Source: Verrucomicrobiaceae bacterium UBA1938
GTDB lineage: Bacteria > Verrucomicrobiota > Verrucomicrobiia > Verrucomicrobiales > Verrucomicrobiaceae
DNA length: 64,000 nt
Assembly (NCBI GenBank): GCA_002336895.1
Contig: DDFC01000032.1
Coordinates: forward strand, 1-64,000
Reading direction: 5' to 3'
Under the pieces are notes generated by a model. The model was not told the origin of the DNA, searched no databases, and worked only from the letters and a program-made list of their open reading frames with translations. This document shows positions 47,928 to 55,270 of the stretch, in pieces. Made by a program: the position numbers and the translations under genes. Each line of letters opens with the position of its first letter. The first letter of the stretch is position 1.

Positions 47928-48556
47928 TGATGCGCCTCGCGCGAACCCTTTTCATTCTAGCCGCAGGGGGAGCCGTTCTGGCCCCCCTGTGTGCTTTCGG
48001 GCATGGCGCGGAGTTTCTTAGCGCCAAGCTCACCCTGCTGCCAGACGCCGAGGTGCTGCTCGAAGTCACCGCTGATTATGGAGGCAATCCCATGCTCGCT
48101 GATGAATCCGCTGCGCGCGAAGCACTGGCCGATCCAGTGCGTCTGCGCCGGAACGATTCGCTGATCTCCTTGAATACCCTCGGGACGGCAAAGATTACAC
48201 ATCACCAAAACTGGGCAGACTACGCCCCCGCCGCTTATCTCCCTTCCGGCACCGAAGACGGAGACCATTCTTTGATCACCTCCGCCTGGCGCTGGCACAG
48301 TGCAGAACCGGAAATCATTTTTGAAATGCCCAAGGGCAAATTCAACGACGTCCTCCTCTGGACTCACGATGCCGCCGATCCTGGAGTTCCGCCCAAGTGG
48401 ATGCTCCTGCTGGCAGGAGACCGCTCCCGCCCCATTCCCATCCAGCAGACGCCATGGTGGCGCAGCTGGATGGCGGCAGCCGGAGCAGGCAGCCTGATTT
48501 TGCTGGGCACTTACTTCGTCTCGCGGAACTTCACATTCCGCCAGCGCACGCTGTAG
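47927..48556 (+). CDS. membrane-anchored secreted protein of unknown function
   Basis: This 209-residue protein has a signal peptide (MMRLARTLFILAAGGAVLAP), a soluble middle and one C-terminal membrane helix (about residues 180-198, WMAAAGAGSLILLGTYFV). The middle has no recognised domain. The start is fixed by TAATG coupling to the NHL gene, so the two are probably partners. Its last 46 bases overlap the end of the convergent DUF1080 gene. Confidence 0.7.
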   Translation: MMRLARTLFILAAGGAVLAPLCAFGHGAEFLSAKLTLLPDAEVLLEVTADYGGNPMLADESAAREALADPVRLRRNDSLISLNTLGTAKITHHQNWADYAPAAYLPSGTEDGDHSLITSAWRWHSAEPEIIFEMPKGKFNDVLLWTHDAADPGVPPKWMLLLAGDRSRPIPIQQTPWWRSWMAAAGAGSLILLGTYFVSRNFTFRQRTL

Positions 48557-49203
48557 GGACCGGTGCCAGCCTTGATGCCGTGCACCTGAAAGCCGATGTA
48601 GCCTTCAGGATCATTGGGCTGGGTGAAGTCGGCAGCAGGCACTCCGTTGACGAAGCTCTGATAATGGTCGCCCTTTACCACGATGCGGTAGTGGTTCCAC
48701 TCGCCTTTCTTGAAGGCGGCCTTGGCGGCGTCTGAGCGCACGGCTTCAGTTTTGGTGAGAATGCTCCACCAGGTGCCGCGGCGTGCTTCATCGTAAAAGT
48801 CGCCGGCGGTGCCGTTGATGGCGATCTCGCACTGAGGTCCGTAGAGGCGACCGGCAGGAAGCTTGCCTTTGGCGCCTTCAGGCACGGGATCCCCCTCCTT
48901 GGCAATGTGGCTGCGCACCTGCACGCCGGAATTGAGCGCATCGTCCACGTTCACTTCAAATTCGAGCTCGAAATCCTTAAAGGGACCAATGGCCAGGAAG
49001 GTGTTGGGGCTGCCTTCGGTGGTGGTGCCGGTGAGCACGCCGTTTTCCACTTTGTACGTGGCCTTGCCGCTGATGATCTGACCGCCTTGAAGGGAGCCAT
49101 CGGCAAACCAGTTCTGCCACTCGCCTTGGGTTTCGGCGTGCAGGTTGAACAGAGCGAGGCCCAGCAGGGCAACGGGAAGTGTAACGGTGAAGTATCGTTT
49201 CAT
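48511..49203 (-). CDS. secreted DUF1080 / LamG-like protein
   Basis: This 230-residue protein has a signal peptide (MKRYFTVTLPVALLGLALFN) and a DUF1080 domain (WFADGSLQGGQIISGKATYKV, FELEFEVNVDDALNSGVQVRS, FKKGEWNHYRIVVKGDHYQ, GYIGFQVHG). Family members with this concanavalin-like fold include 3-keto-disaccharide hydrolases, but many are uncharacterised. It is convergent with the previous gene and overlaps it by 46 bases. Confidence 0.86.
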   Translation of the reverse strand: MKRYFTVTLPVALLGLALFNLHAETQGEWQNWFADGSLQGGQIISGKATYKVENGVLTGTTTEGSPNTFLAIGPFKDFELEFEVNVDDALNSGVQVRSHIAKEGDPVPEGAKGKLPAGRLYGPQCEIAINGTAGDFYDEARRGTWWSILTKTEAVRSDAAKAAFKKGEWNHYRIVVKGDHYQSFVNGVPAADFTQPNDPEGYIGFQVHGIKAGTGPYSVRWRNVKFRETK

Positions 49204-49291
49204 GAGTGATTGGAGGTTTTTGAACGCCCATTGGGAGGATTTTCCATCGCCAAGCCTTAGTTAATTAACATAACTTAAATAATTTCGATGT

Positions 49292-49317
49292 TTTTATGGG
49301 GTAAAAACCCCAAATAA
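49292..49317. repeat. AT-rich inverted repeat
   Basis: GGGGT (49298-49302) pairs with ACCCC (49307-49311), extended by TTTA/TAAA with a small bulge. It lies in an AT-rich stretch between DUF1080 and the RHH gene. Its function is unknown. Confidence 0.35.
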
Positions 49318-49330
49318 ACCCAAACCAACC

Positions 49331-49360
49331 TTGACCTTTGGGCCCGGTTGGAATTAAAAT
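49331..49360 (+). promoter_or_regulatory. probable promoter of the RHH two-gene unit
   Basis: TTGACC (49331-49336) is followed after 18 bases by TAAAAT (49355-49360), matching the -10 consensus at five of six positions. It would start transcription near 49367, about 19 bases before the ATG at 49386. Confidence 0.5.
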
Positions 49361-49385
49361 GGGATTATAACCCGGTTATTACTGG

Positions 49386-49637
49386 ATGGCCCGCCCCTCA
49401 AACACCTTCGATTCACTTTCGCTGACGATCGCGATCACCCCGCAGATCAAGCAGTATCTCGAAGACATGACTTTGAAGGGCACGTTTGGAAGCAGCCCCG
49501 CCGAGGCGGCGAGGATGCTTTTGAGCAATGGGATTGATGCCATGTTGAATTCGGGGGCTTTGGATAGACGCAAATGGACTCTCAAGGACGGACAACTCGT
49601 TCTTCTGACGCCGGATCAACCTTCCCTCTCATCATGA
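49386..49637 (+). CDS. small ribbon-helix-helix-like protein
   Basis: This 83-residue protein may be a ribbon-helix-helix (CopG-like) DNA-binding protein. A short strand (LSLTIAITPQ) precedes helix 1 (IKQYLEDMTLKGTF), a turn (GSSPAEA) and helix 2 (ARMLLSNGIDAMLN). This is the RHH layout seen in antitoxins and small repressors. It is not confirmed by any profile. An ATGA overlap (49634-49637) couples it to the next small gene. It has a well-formed promoter upstream. Confidence 0.5.
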   Translation: MARPSNTFDSLSLTIAITPQIKQYLEDMTLKGTFGSSPAEAARMLLSNGIDAMLNSGALDRRKWTLKDGQLVLLTPDQPSLSS

Positions 49638-49843
49638 CACTGCAACACGATCTTCTGGCAGACTCCGCCGATTTCTCCGCGCTTGTTGAAGTCGAAATGA
49701 CCGATATGGACCGCAGCCGGAAAGGCAGCTGGAAATCCGAAACCCGGCTCTCGATGCTCGCACACGAGCTCACCCGCTATATGCCTGAGCTGGCTGGACT
49801 GCTGGCCGAGGGCGGCAGGCAGAAGCTGCTGGCTGCTGCTTGA
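49634..49843 (+). CDS. small protein coupled to the RHH gene
   Basis: This 69-residue acidic protein begins MTLQHDLLADSADFSALVEV. It is predicted largely helical, with Leu and Ala in a regular spacing near the end (LAHELTRYMPELAGLLAEGG). It is not recognised. The start is fixed by the ATGA overlap with the RHH-like gene, which implies a paired function such as toxin-antitoxin or a small regulator plus partner, but no toxin motif is visible. Confidence 0.45.
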   Translation: MTLQHDLLADSADFSALVEVEMTDMDRSRKGSWKSETRLSMLAHELTRYMPELAGLLAEGGRQKLLAAA

Positions 49844-49895
49844 TAGCCTGAACACGCATGCGCGTCTGGGATGAGTGATCCTTGGTGCGTGGCGG

Positions 49896-50327
49896 TCAGG
49901 GTTTGTCGTCGCTGAGCAGCCCCCAGGGGCCGAGACGTTCGGCGGCTTTTTTCCGCAGGAGTACCTGTTTTTCCGCAGGCAGGTGTTTGCAGATGCGGTC
50001 CAGAGATCCCTCCACGCTGGCTCCGGCCTTCTGCCAGACCTCCAGCCGCAAAGCCTTGAACTCCGCAGCCGTCTGCAGCAGTTCGGCATGCACGGCGTTG
50101 CGCTCAGCATCTGTGAGAGACAACTCCGCCACCATCACGGATTCGACTTTGTGCATGAGACGATCCATGGGAGCGTGGGATTCGCCGGGATGTGCGATGG
50201 CATGCTGAAGGACACGGCGCATCACCAGCAGCCCACCGCCGATGCCACAGCCGGCACCGAGGATGAAGACCAGCAGCAGGAGAAGCATGGCCTTCCAGCG
50301 CGATGAAGAAGTGGACGGAGGAGTCAT
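49896..50327 (-). CDS. membrane-anchored periplasmic sensor (CnrX/Spy-like)
   Basis: This 143-residue protein has one N-terminal membrane helix (about residues 13-36, MLLLLLVFILGAG) and a helical periplasmic part. SLTDAERNAVHAELLQTA and LPAEKQVLLRKKAAERLG resemble the Spy/CpxP/Metal_resist fold. It lies after an ECF sigma gene and a small membrane gene, the order and sizes of CnrH-CnrY-CnrX in metal-resistance loci. His42 and His46 have the H-x3-H spacing of the CnrX metal ligands. Whether it senses metal, misfolding or something else is unproven. The start at 50327 is chosen over a TTG at 50339. Confidence 0.65.
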   Translation of the reverse strand: MTPPSTSSSRWKAMLLLLLVFILGAGCGIGGGLLVMRRVLQHAIAHPGESHAPMDRLMHKVESVMVAELSLTDAERNAVHAELLQTAAEFKALRLEVWQKAGASVEGSLDRICKHLPAEKQVLLRKKAAERLGPWGLLSDDKP

Positions 50328-50335
50328 GGGAAAAA

Positions 50336-50641
50336 TCAAATACCAGCGAGCACAGGCCCCTGAAACTGCCAGATCCAGGCGATCTCATTCACCACGTCCA
50401 AGCTCTGATGGCAGGTGAAAAAGGCGGAGAGAGCCAGGACGGCAAAACCCGCCTGCAGCCAGCGGGAGCGAAAAAGGACCACCACCTCATCAAAAAGAGA
50501 AGCTGCCTGGAACTGCGGCTGAGGCGAGCTGATTTCAGCCCGGACAGCCGCACGCACATCCACATCCTCCGGCGCAGAGGCAGAGCGGGCTCTGCGGGTC
50601 AGGCGATCCCAGGATCGTGCATTATTCGAGGGTGTATCCAT
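50336..50641 (-). CDS. small single-pass membrane protein, probable anti-sigma factor
   Basis: This 101-residue protein has a basic N-terminal cytoplasmic part (about residues 1-55, with EDVDVRAAVRAEI) and one membrane helix (about 62-80, AGFAVLALSAFFTCHQ). It starts inside the ECF sigma frame by 20 bases and ends eight bases before the sensor gene, the usual place for an anti-sigma factor like CnrY. No known anti-sigma motif is visible, so the function is inferred from context. Confidence 0.6.
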   Translation of the reverse strand: MDTPSNNARSWDRLTRRARSASAPEDVDVRAAVRAEISSPQPQFQAASLFDEVVVLFRSRWLQAGFAVLALSAFFTCHQSLDVVNEIAWIWQFQGPVLAGI

Positions 50642-51179
50642 GGCGTGTGAGAATGGTTTTAAGTCGTTGCCGGGCGCGGAAGGCTTTCACCTTTGCCTTC
50701 ACCTTGCTCCAGCCAAAATGCGCGGCGATTTCATTCAGCGGGAGTTGTTCGAGGTGCAGCAGTGTGAGCAGGGCGCGGTCGTCCGGCGGCAGATGGGAGA
50801 GGATGAACTGCACGCCGGTCAGGTCATCGCCGGATGTGGCGCCTTCATGACTGGCAATGTGATCCAGCGGATGCCCCTCCTCAGTGGGTTGCACCAGACG
50901 TGAAAAAGGTGAACGCTGATGCCTGCGGCAGAATTCGAGTCCGATATTGGCAGCAATGCGTTTGAGCCAGTGGAGAAAAGGCTTGTCGGGCCGCCACTGC
51001 GGCAGGGCACGCCAGGCGCGTACAAAGGTCTCCTGCACCATGTCCTCAAGATCGGCACGGCTGACGGAGAAACGATGGAGCATGGCGGTCACGGTGGACT
51101 GATAGCGTGTGATAATCTGGTCAAAGGCATCGAGATCGCCCGCCTGCGCCGCCTGCACCAGGACGAGGTCTTCGTCCAT
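50622..51179 (-). CDS. ECF sigma factor with membrane partners
   Basis: This ~185-residue protein is an ECF sigma factor. Region 2 contains YQSTVTAMLHRFSVSRADLE and DMVQETFVRAWRALPQW. Region 4 contains LPPDDRALLTLLHLEQLPLN and an EIAAHFGWSKVKAKVKAFR helix-turn-helix. The ATG at 51179 is chosen; a GTG at 51209 is an alternative. Its last 20 bases overlap the small membrane gene, so the three genes are likely one unit that answers an envelope signal. Confidence 0.87.
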   Translation of the reverse strand: MDEDLVLVQAAQAGDLDAFDQIITRYQSTVTAMLHRFSVSRADLEDMVQETFVRAWRALPQWRPDKPFLHWLKRIAANIGLEFCRRHQRSPFSRLVQPTEEGHPLDHIASHEGATSGDDLTGVQFILSHLPPDDRALLTLLHLEQLPLNEIAAHFGWSKVKAKVKAFRARQRLKTILTRHGYTLE

Positions 51180-51299
51180 CAGGCTGTCGGATGGGGTGGG
51201 TGCGGTCACGGCAAGGTCACTCAGGTAATTCCGAAATGAGAAATGGCAACGAGGCGGCTCGGTGAAGAGCACGCCCCACTGCTGTGGGATGCTGCGGAC

Positions 51300-51788
51300 T
51301 CAGCGCAGCGCGGCGGCGAGCGCGCCATCCACGAGGGTGTCGATCTCGCCATGGGCGTCCGCGATGTATTTCTGCTGCTCGGGTGTGAGCAGCGGCCGCA
51401 CCTGGGCACCGATGCGGGCCATGAGCAAAGCACGGTCGCGGGCGGCATCGCCGATTTTTTCCGCCGCAGCCTTGGTACTGCCGTTTTCTTTCACGGCGGT
51501 TTCCATGGCATGGCGGGCATCGCGACCCTTCTTGATCTGCGCACGGATCTCCTCGCGGTGCTCCGCCAGGATCTTGCTCAGCGCGGCCTTCTGCTCATCG
51601 CTGAGAGGCGTCTGCTTGCGAAAGGTCAGGACATGACGCGCCGCAGTGCGCAGGATCTCGCGGATGGAGGTGCGGGCCTCATCAGGAATGATGCCTTCCC
51701 CGATGTCGGAGACCCGGCTGAATGCCATCGCTGGAATCGCGGTGGCGAGGCCGAAGACGGCCAGGAGTGACAAGGTCAGTGTTTTCAT
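51300..51788 (-). CDS. Spy/LTXXQ-like periplasmic protein
   Basis: This 162-residue protein has a signal peptide (MKTLTLSLLAVFGLATAIPAM) and helical segments with LSDEQKAALSKILAEHREEI and LLTPEQQKYIAD. The LTPEQ motif is typical of the Spy/CpxP family of periplasmic chaperones that respond to envelope stress or metals. It lies upstream of the ECF sigma gene with a 120-base gap on the same strand, so it could be the target or an extra input of the sigma cluster. Confidence 0.7.
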   Translation of the reverse strand: MKTLTLSLLAVFGLATAIPAMAFSRVSDIGEGIIPDEARTSIREILRTAARHVLTFRKQTPLSDEQKAALSKILAEHREEIRAQIKKGRDARHAMETAVKENGSTKAAAEKIGDAARDRALLMARIGAQVRPLLTPEQQKYIADAHGEIDTLVDGALAAALR

Positions 51789-51820
51789 GGTGTGTGAAGC
51801 AGCAGGCTGAAGGAAGCACA

Positions 51821-52204
51821 TTACGGATTGCGCGTGGTGGTGGTGGTTTCGGACTTGGTCTGCCCATTCGGTCCCGTGGCACTGCGTGTGGCGGTGCGGG
51901 TGCCGTCAGAATGAGTCACAGAGCCGCTGGTGGTGGCTGTCTTTCCGTTCGGACCGGTGACAGCACCGCTGGAGGTGCGGCCATTGGCCACACGGGTCAC
52001 CTGCTGGGCTGAGGTGACTGTTTTACCCTTGGCACCGGTGGTGGTGGCGGTGCGGCTGGCTCCAGTGCCACGGGTCACATTGCCCGCGACTGCACGCGAG
52101 CCGGTGCCGCGCCTGCCGGTGAAAGAAGAACTGCGACCGAAATCGCGCGCCTGGACGCTGCCCAGGGTGAGACCGAGAGAGAGGAGAACGAGGATGGTTT
52201 TCAT
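51821..52204 (-). CDS. Thr/Ser/Gly-rich low-complexity secreted protein
   Basis: This 127-residue protein has a signal peptide (MKTILVLLSLGLTLGSVQA). The mature part is very rich in Thr, Ser, Gly, Arg and Ala with degenerate repeats such as TGPNGKTATTSGSV and TGPNGQTKSETTTTT. It has no recognised domain. It may be a structural or surface peptide. Confidence in the frame comes from the clean signal peptide and its place upstream of the Spy-like gene on the same strand. Confidence 0.6.
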   Translation of the reverse strand: MKTILVLLSLGLTLGSVQARDFGRSSSFTGRRGTGSRAVAGNVTRGTGASRTATTTGAKGKTVTSAQQVTRVANGRTSSGAVTGPNGKTATTSGSVTHSDGTRTATRSATGPNGQTKSETTTTTRNP

Positions 52205-52357
52205 TATGGTGTGGTGGATTGAGTTTGGATGAATCACGGCAAGAGCGCCGCACACTGAGCCGAATGCCGGGCCTCAGAGACTGGTTACAGAAAAATCAAG
52301 CCCTGGGTTTTTACCCTCGGCGGTTGACTCCCCGCCGCGCCTGCACCACCTGAAAAC

Positions 52358-53236
52358 ATGCAGCTCATCTCTGGAACCGCCGTCGCCGAAAAAGTCCTCG
52401 AAGAATGCCGTCGTGATATCGCCGACCTGGCAGCGCAAGGCCGCAAACCGGGCCTCGCAGTCGTGCTTGTGGGCGATGATCCCGCCTCCCGCGCCTACGT
52501 TCGCTCCAAAGACAAGAAGTGCCGCGACCTGGGCCTGCACTCAGTCAAGCTCGAGCTCCCCGCCTCCACCACACAGGAAGAACTGCTGGCCCACGTGCAG
52601 GCACTGAACAACGATCCCTCCATTCACGGCATCCTGGTGCAAAGCCCGCCGCCCAAGCACATCGACGAAGCCGCCATCGTACGTGCCATTGATCCCGCAA
52701 AGGATGTGGACGGATTCCACCCCGTGAACGTGGCCAAACTGGCGCTGGAAGATCCCTCCGGTTTCGTGCCCTGCACTCCACTGGGCTGCCAGCGTCTGCT
52801 GATCGATGCAGGCATTGAAACCAGCGGGGCACACGCCGTAGTCGTGGGCCGCAGCATGATCGTGGGCAAGCCCATGGCCCTGCTCCTCATGGCCAAAGGC
52901 AAGGGTGGAGACGCCACCGTGACCGTAACGCATTCCCGCACCAAGGATCTGGCCGCCATCACCCGCACGGCAGACATCATCATCGCCGCCATTGGGAGCC
53001 CGCATTTCATCAAGGCGGAGCACGTGAAAGAAGGTGCTGTGGTGATCGATGTGGGCATCAATCGTGTGGACGATCCCACGAGCGAAAAAGGCTACAAGCT
53101 CGTGGGTGACGTGGCCTTTGATGAAGTGGCTCCCAAATGCCGCGCCATCACTCCCGTCCCGGGTGGCGTAGGCCCCATGACCATCGCCATGCTGATGGCG
53201 AATACGATCAAGGCCTGCAAGCAGGCGGTGGCCTAG
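52358..53236 (+). CDS. folD: bifunctional methylene-THF dehydrogenase/cyclohydrolase
   Basis: This 292-residue protein interconverts methylene-THF, methenyl-THF and formyl-THF in one-carbon metabolism. Motifs are the catalytic Tyr and Lys in [28 protein letters not shown], the Rossmann [13 protein letters not shown] and [12 protein letters not shown] at the end. It links to glyA (37484) in pathway but not in location. The start [15 protein letters not shown] is normal. The carboxypeptidase gene follows after 44 bases. Confidence 0.97.
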   Translation: MQLISGTAVAEKVLEECRRDIADLAAQGRKPGLAVVLVGDDPASRAYVRSKDKKCRDLGLHSVKLELPASTTQEELLAHVQALNNDPSIHGILVQSPPPKHIDEAAIVRAIDPAKDVDGFHPVNVAKLALEDPSGFVPCTPLGCQRLLIDAGIETSGAHAVVVGRSMIVGKPMALLLMAKGKGGDATVTVTHSRTKDLAAITRTADIIIAAIGSPHFIKAEHVKEGAVVIDVGINRVDDPTSEKGYKLVGDVAFDEVAPKCRAITPVPGGVGPMTIAMLMANTIKACKQAVA

Positions 53237-53271
53237 CGCAGAGGTTTGACGAGAATTTTGATTCTCAAGGC

Positions 53272-53275
53272 GGAG
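53272..53275 (+). promoter_or_regulatory. ribosome-binding site deciding the carboxypeptidase start
   Basis: GGAG (53272-53275) lies five bases before the ATG at 53281, whereas the in-frame ATG at 53299 has no such site. Confidence 0.55.
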
Positions 53276-53280
53276 CCTGC

Positions 53281-54855
53281 ATGTCATGCTCCGCGACCAT
53301 GCGTATCCGCCCAACCCTTCTGACCACCGTACTGGCGCTTGCTACGCCGGTTTATCTCAGCGCAGACGAAGCCAAACCGGGCAAGCTCGAAGCACCGCCT
53401 GCGGAGAAAAAAGAAGCCAAGGCCGAGGCAAAGAAAGACGACAAAAAGCCTGACGCCGACAAGCCCGTGGTGACTGAGGGCAAGGTTACCATCGGCGGCA
53501 GGGAGATCGCGTATCAGGCCAAGGCGGGCACGCTGCCCATCCTGAAGCAGGACGGCAAACCCACGGCGCAGGTCTTTTACACGGCCTACACGATGAAGGA
53601 TGTGAAGGACAAGACCACTCGTCCGGTGACTTTCTGCTTTAATGGTGGTCCGGGCAGCAGCTCGGTGTGGCTGCACCTCGGCGCCTTCGGGCCCAAGCGC
53701 GTGGACCTGCCAGCAGACGGCCTGACCCCTCCGCGCCCGCCGGGCGGGCTGGTGAACAATGAATTCTCCCTGCTGGATGTAACGGACCTCGTGTTCATCG
53801 ATCCGGTCAACACCGGCTTCAGCCGCGCTGAAGACCCCAAGAACCTGCCCGAGTTTCTCGGCGTGCAGGAGGACATCGCCAGCGTGGGCGAGTTCATGCG
53901 GCTTTGGGTCACGCGCGAGGAGCGCTGGCGCTCGCCCAAGTTCATCGCCGGGGAAAGCTACGGCGGCATCCGCGGTGGCGGGCTGGCTCAGCATCTGCAG
54001 CAACGGCACCGCATGTACCTCAATGGCATCGTGATCGTCTCCGGCCTGCTGGACTACGCCACGCTGCTCTCCGGACCGCTCAACGAAACCCCGTACCTCG
54101 TGGGACTGCCGGCCATGACGGCCACAGCGCATTACCACAAAAAACTGCCTCCGGATTTGCAGGCGGATTTCAAAAAAGCCGTGGCCGAATCTCGCGCCTT
54201 CTCCTTTGGCGAGTATGCCTCGGCCCTGCTGAAGGGGAATGACCTCACCCCTACAGAACGCGAGTCGGTGGTGAAGAAGCTGGCGCGTCTCACGGGGCTG
54301 GAGCCCAAGCTGATCGAGCAGCAGGAGCTGCGCATCGACAGCGATGTATTCCGCGAGATGCTTCTGCGAAAAGAAAAGCTGGTGCTGGGTGCCTATGACG
54401 CCCGCGTGACAGGCAGGGATGGTGATGAGTCGGACATCCATCCCCACATGGAACCCTTCATGCGCGTGGTGGGCAGCATCGCTGCAGCCTCCATGAACGC
54501 CTACCTGCGCGAGGAGCTGCATTATGAAAAAGACCTCCCCTATGAAGTGCTGGCCCCCCAGCCCAACTGGAACCATGGCAAGGGCAACAGCTACACCAGC
54601 GTGAGCGGCCAGCTGGCCGAGGCGATCAAACAAAACCCCCACCTCAAGGTGCTGGCCCTCACCGGTTGGCGCGATCTCGTGACTCCGCCCGACAACATGC
54701 TCCTGAGCGTGCGCCAGATGAGGCTGCCAGAGGAGCTGCGTGGGAACATCGAGTTCGCCGAATATGAGTCCGGCCACATGATGTACACCAACCGCCCCGA
54801 CATGGAGAAAATGCACTCGGATATCGCCGCCTTCATCGCCAAGGCGCTGAAGTAA
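53281..54855 (+). CDS. secreted serine carboxypeptidase (S10 family)
   Basis: This 524-residue peptidase removes C-terminal amino acids. It has a signal peptide (LLTTVLALATPVYLSADEA) and a Lys/Glu/Asp-rich linker (about residues 35-65). The oxyanion motif is FNGGPGSSSVWL. The nucleophile is in GESYGG, the acid in LTGWRDLVTPPD and the base in ESGHMMYTNR, giving the S-D-H triad. The start is fixed by the ribosome site, adding six residues before MRIRPTLL. S10 enzymes are common in eukaryotes and are found in some soil bacteria. Confidence 0.93.
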   Translation: MSCSATMRIRPTLLTTVLALATPVYLSADEAKPGKLEAPPAEKKEAKAEAKKDDKKPDADKPVVTEGKVTIGGREIAYQAKAGTLPILKQDGKPTAQVFYTAYTMKDVKDKTTRPVTFCFNGGPGSSSVWLHLGAFGPKRVDLPADGLTPPRPPGGLVNNEFSLLDVTDLVFIDPVNTGFSRAEDPKNLPEFLGVQEDIASVGEFMRLWVTREERWRSPKFIAGESYGGIRGGGLAQHLQQRHRMYLNGIVIVSGLLDYATLLSGPLNETPYLVGLPAMTATAHYHKKLPPDLQADFKKAVAESRAFSFGEYASALLKGNDLTPTERESVVKKLARLTGLEPKLIEQQELRIDSDVFREMLLRKEKLVLGAYDARVTGRDGDESDIHPHMEPFMRVVGSIAAASMNAYLREELHYEKDLPYEVLAPQPNWNHGKGNSYTSVSGQLAEAIKQNPHLKVLALTGWRDLVTPPDNMLLSVRQMRLPEELRGNIEFAEYESGHMMYTNRPDMEKMHSDIAAFIAKALK

Positions 54856-54886
54856 GGCATGAAGCATTACGGCCCAACCGGAAAAC

Positions 54887-54913
54887 ATTCAATTGATTGT
54901 AAACCAATTGAAT
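54887..54913. repeat. 9-bp inverted repeat after the carboxypeptidase gene
   Basis: ATTCAATTG (54887-54895) and CAATTGAAT (54905-54913) flank a 9-base spacer. The AT-rich arms and lack of a T-tract make a terminator doubtful. Confidence 0.45.
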
Positions 54914-55203
54914 AAATCACATCCCCACTTATCAAACCGACTGCGAGCACTGCTTCAACAGCCCGTCCAAGACAGACCGCTTCTTCCAAGTCCGTAAAAG
55001 ATACATACCCACAAAGGCCATCTCCTTAACTAACCCGTAATTTATTGAGTTTTCCGTCTCTGGCAAAATGCCAAATATGGGCCAAAACCCAGCCAGTAAG
55101 GCTCCACCACACAGCTTCCCACCCAAAAAAGGCATCTAAGGGCTCTAAAAACAGGGAACTCAGCAGGCCGGGCACGCCTAAATCACAAAAAACAGCACAT
55201 TTT

Positions 55204-55215
55204 CTCTAATTAGAG
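55204..55215. repeat. 12-base perfect palindrome
   Basis: CTCTAATTAGAG is fully self-complementary. It lies 55 bases before the DUF1549 start, where an operator would be expected. Confidence 0.5.
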
Positions 55216-55270
55216 GTTCCACTGACCCGTTTCAGCCTCTGGTAGACCACTTCCTTCATTCCACACCACC

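Larger units (their letters stand above)
54856..55270. other. 415-base intergenic region without a supported gene
   Basis: This lies between the carboxypeptidase and the DUF1549 gene. It is distinctly more AT-rich than its flanks. It contains a 9-bp inverted repeat (54887-54913) and a 12-base palindrome (55204-55215), both near gene ends. The short minus-strand frame at 54932-55135 has no signal or motif and is not supported. Confidence 0.6.

Noticed and set aside
53284..54888. Long minus-strand frame of 534 residues opposite the carboxypeptidase
   Set aside because: It lies entirely over a clear S10 peptidase gene with a signal peptide and catalytic triad, and its translation is Gly/His/Val-rich with no domain; GC-rich antisense artefact.
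54932..55135. 67-residue minus-strand frame in the gap before DUF1549
   Set aside because: No signal peptide, motif or ribosome site, and it lies in an AT-rich non-coding stretch.
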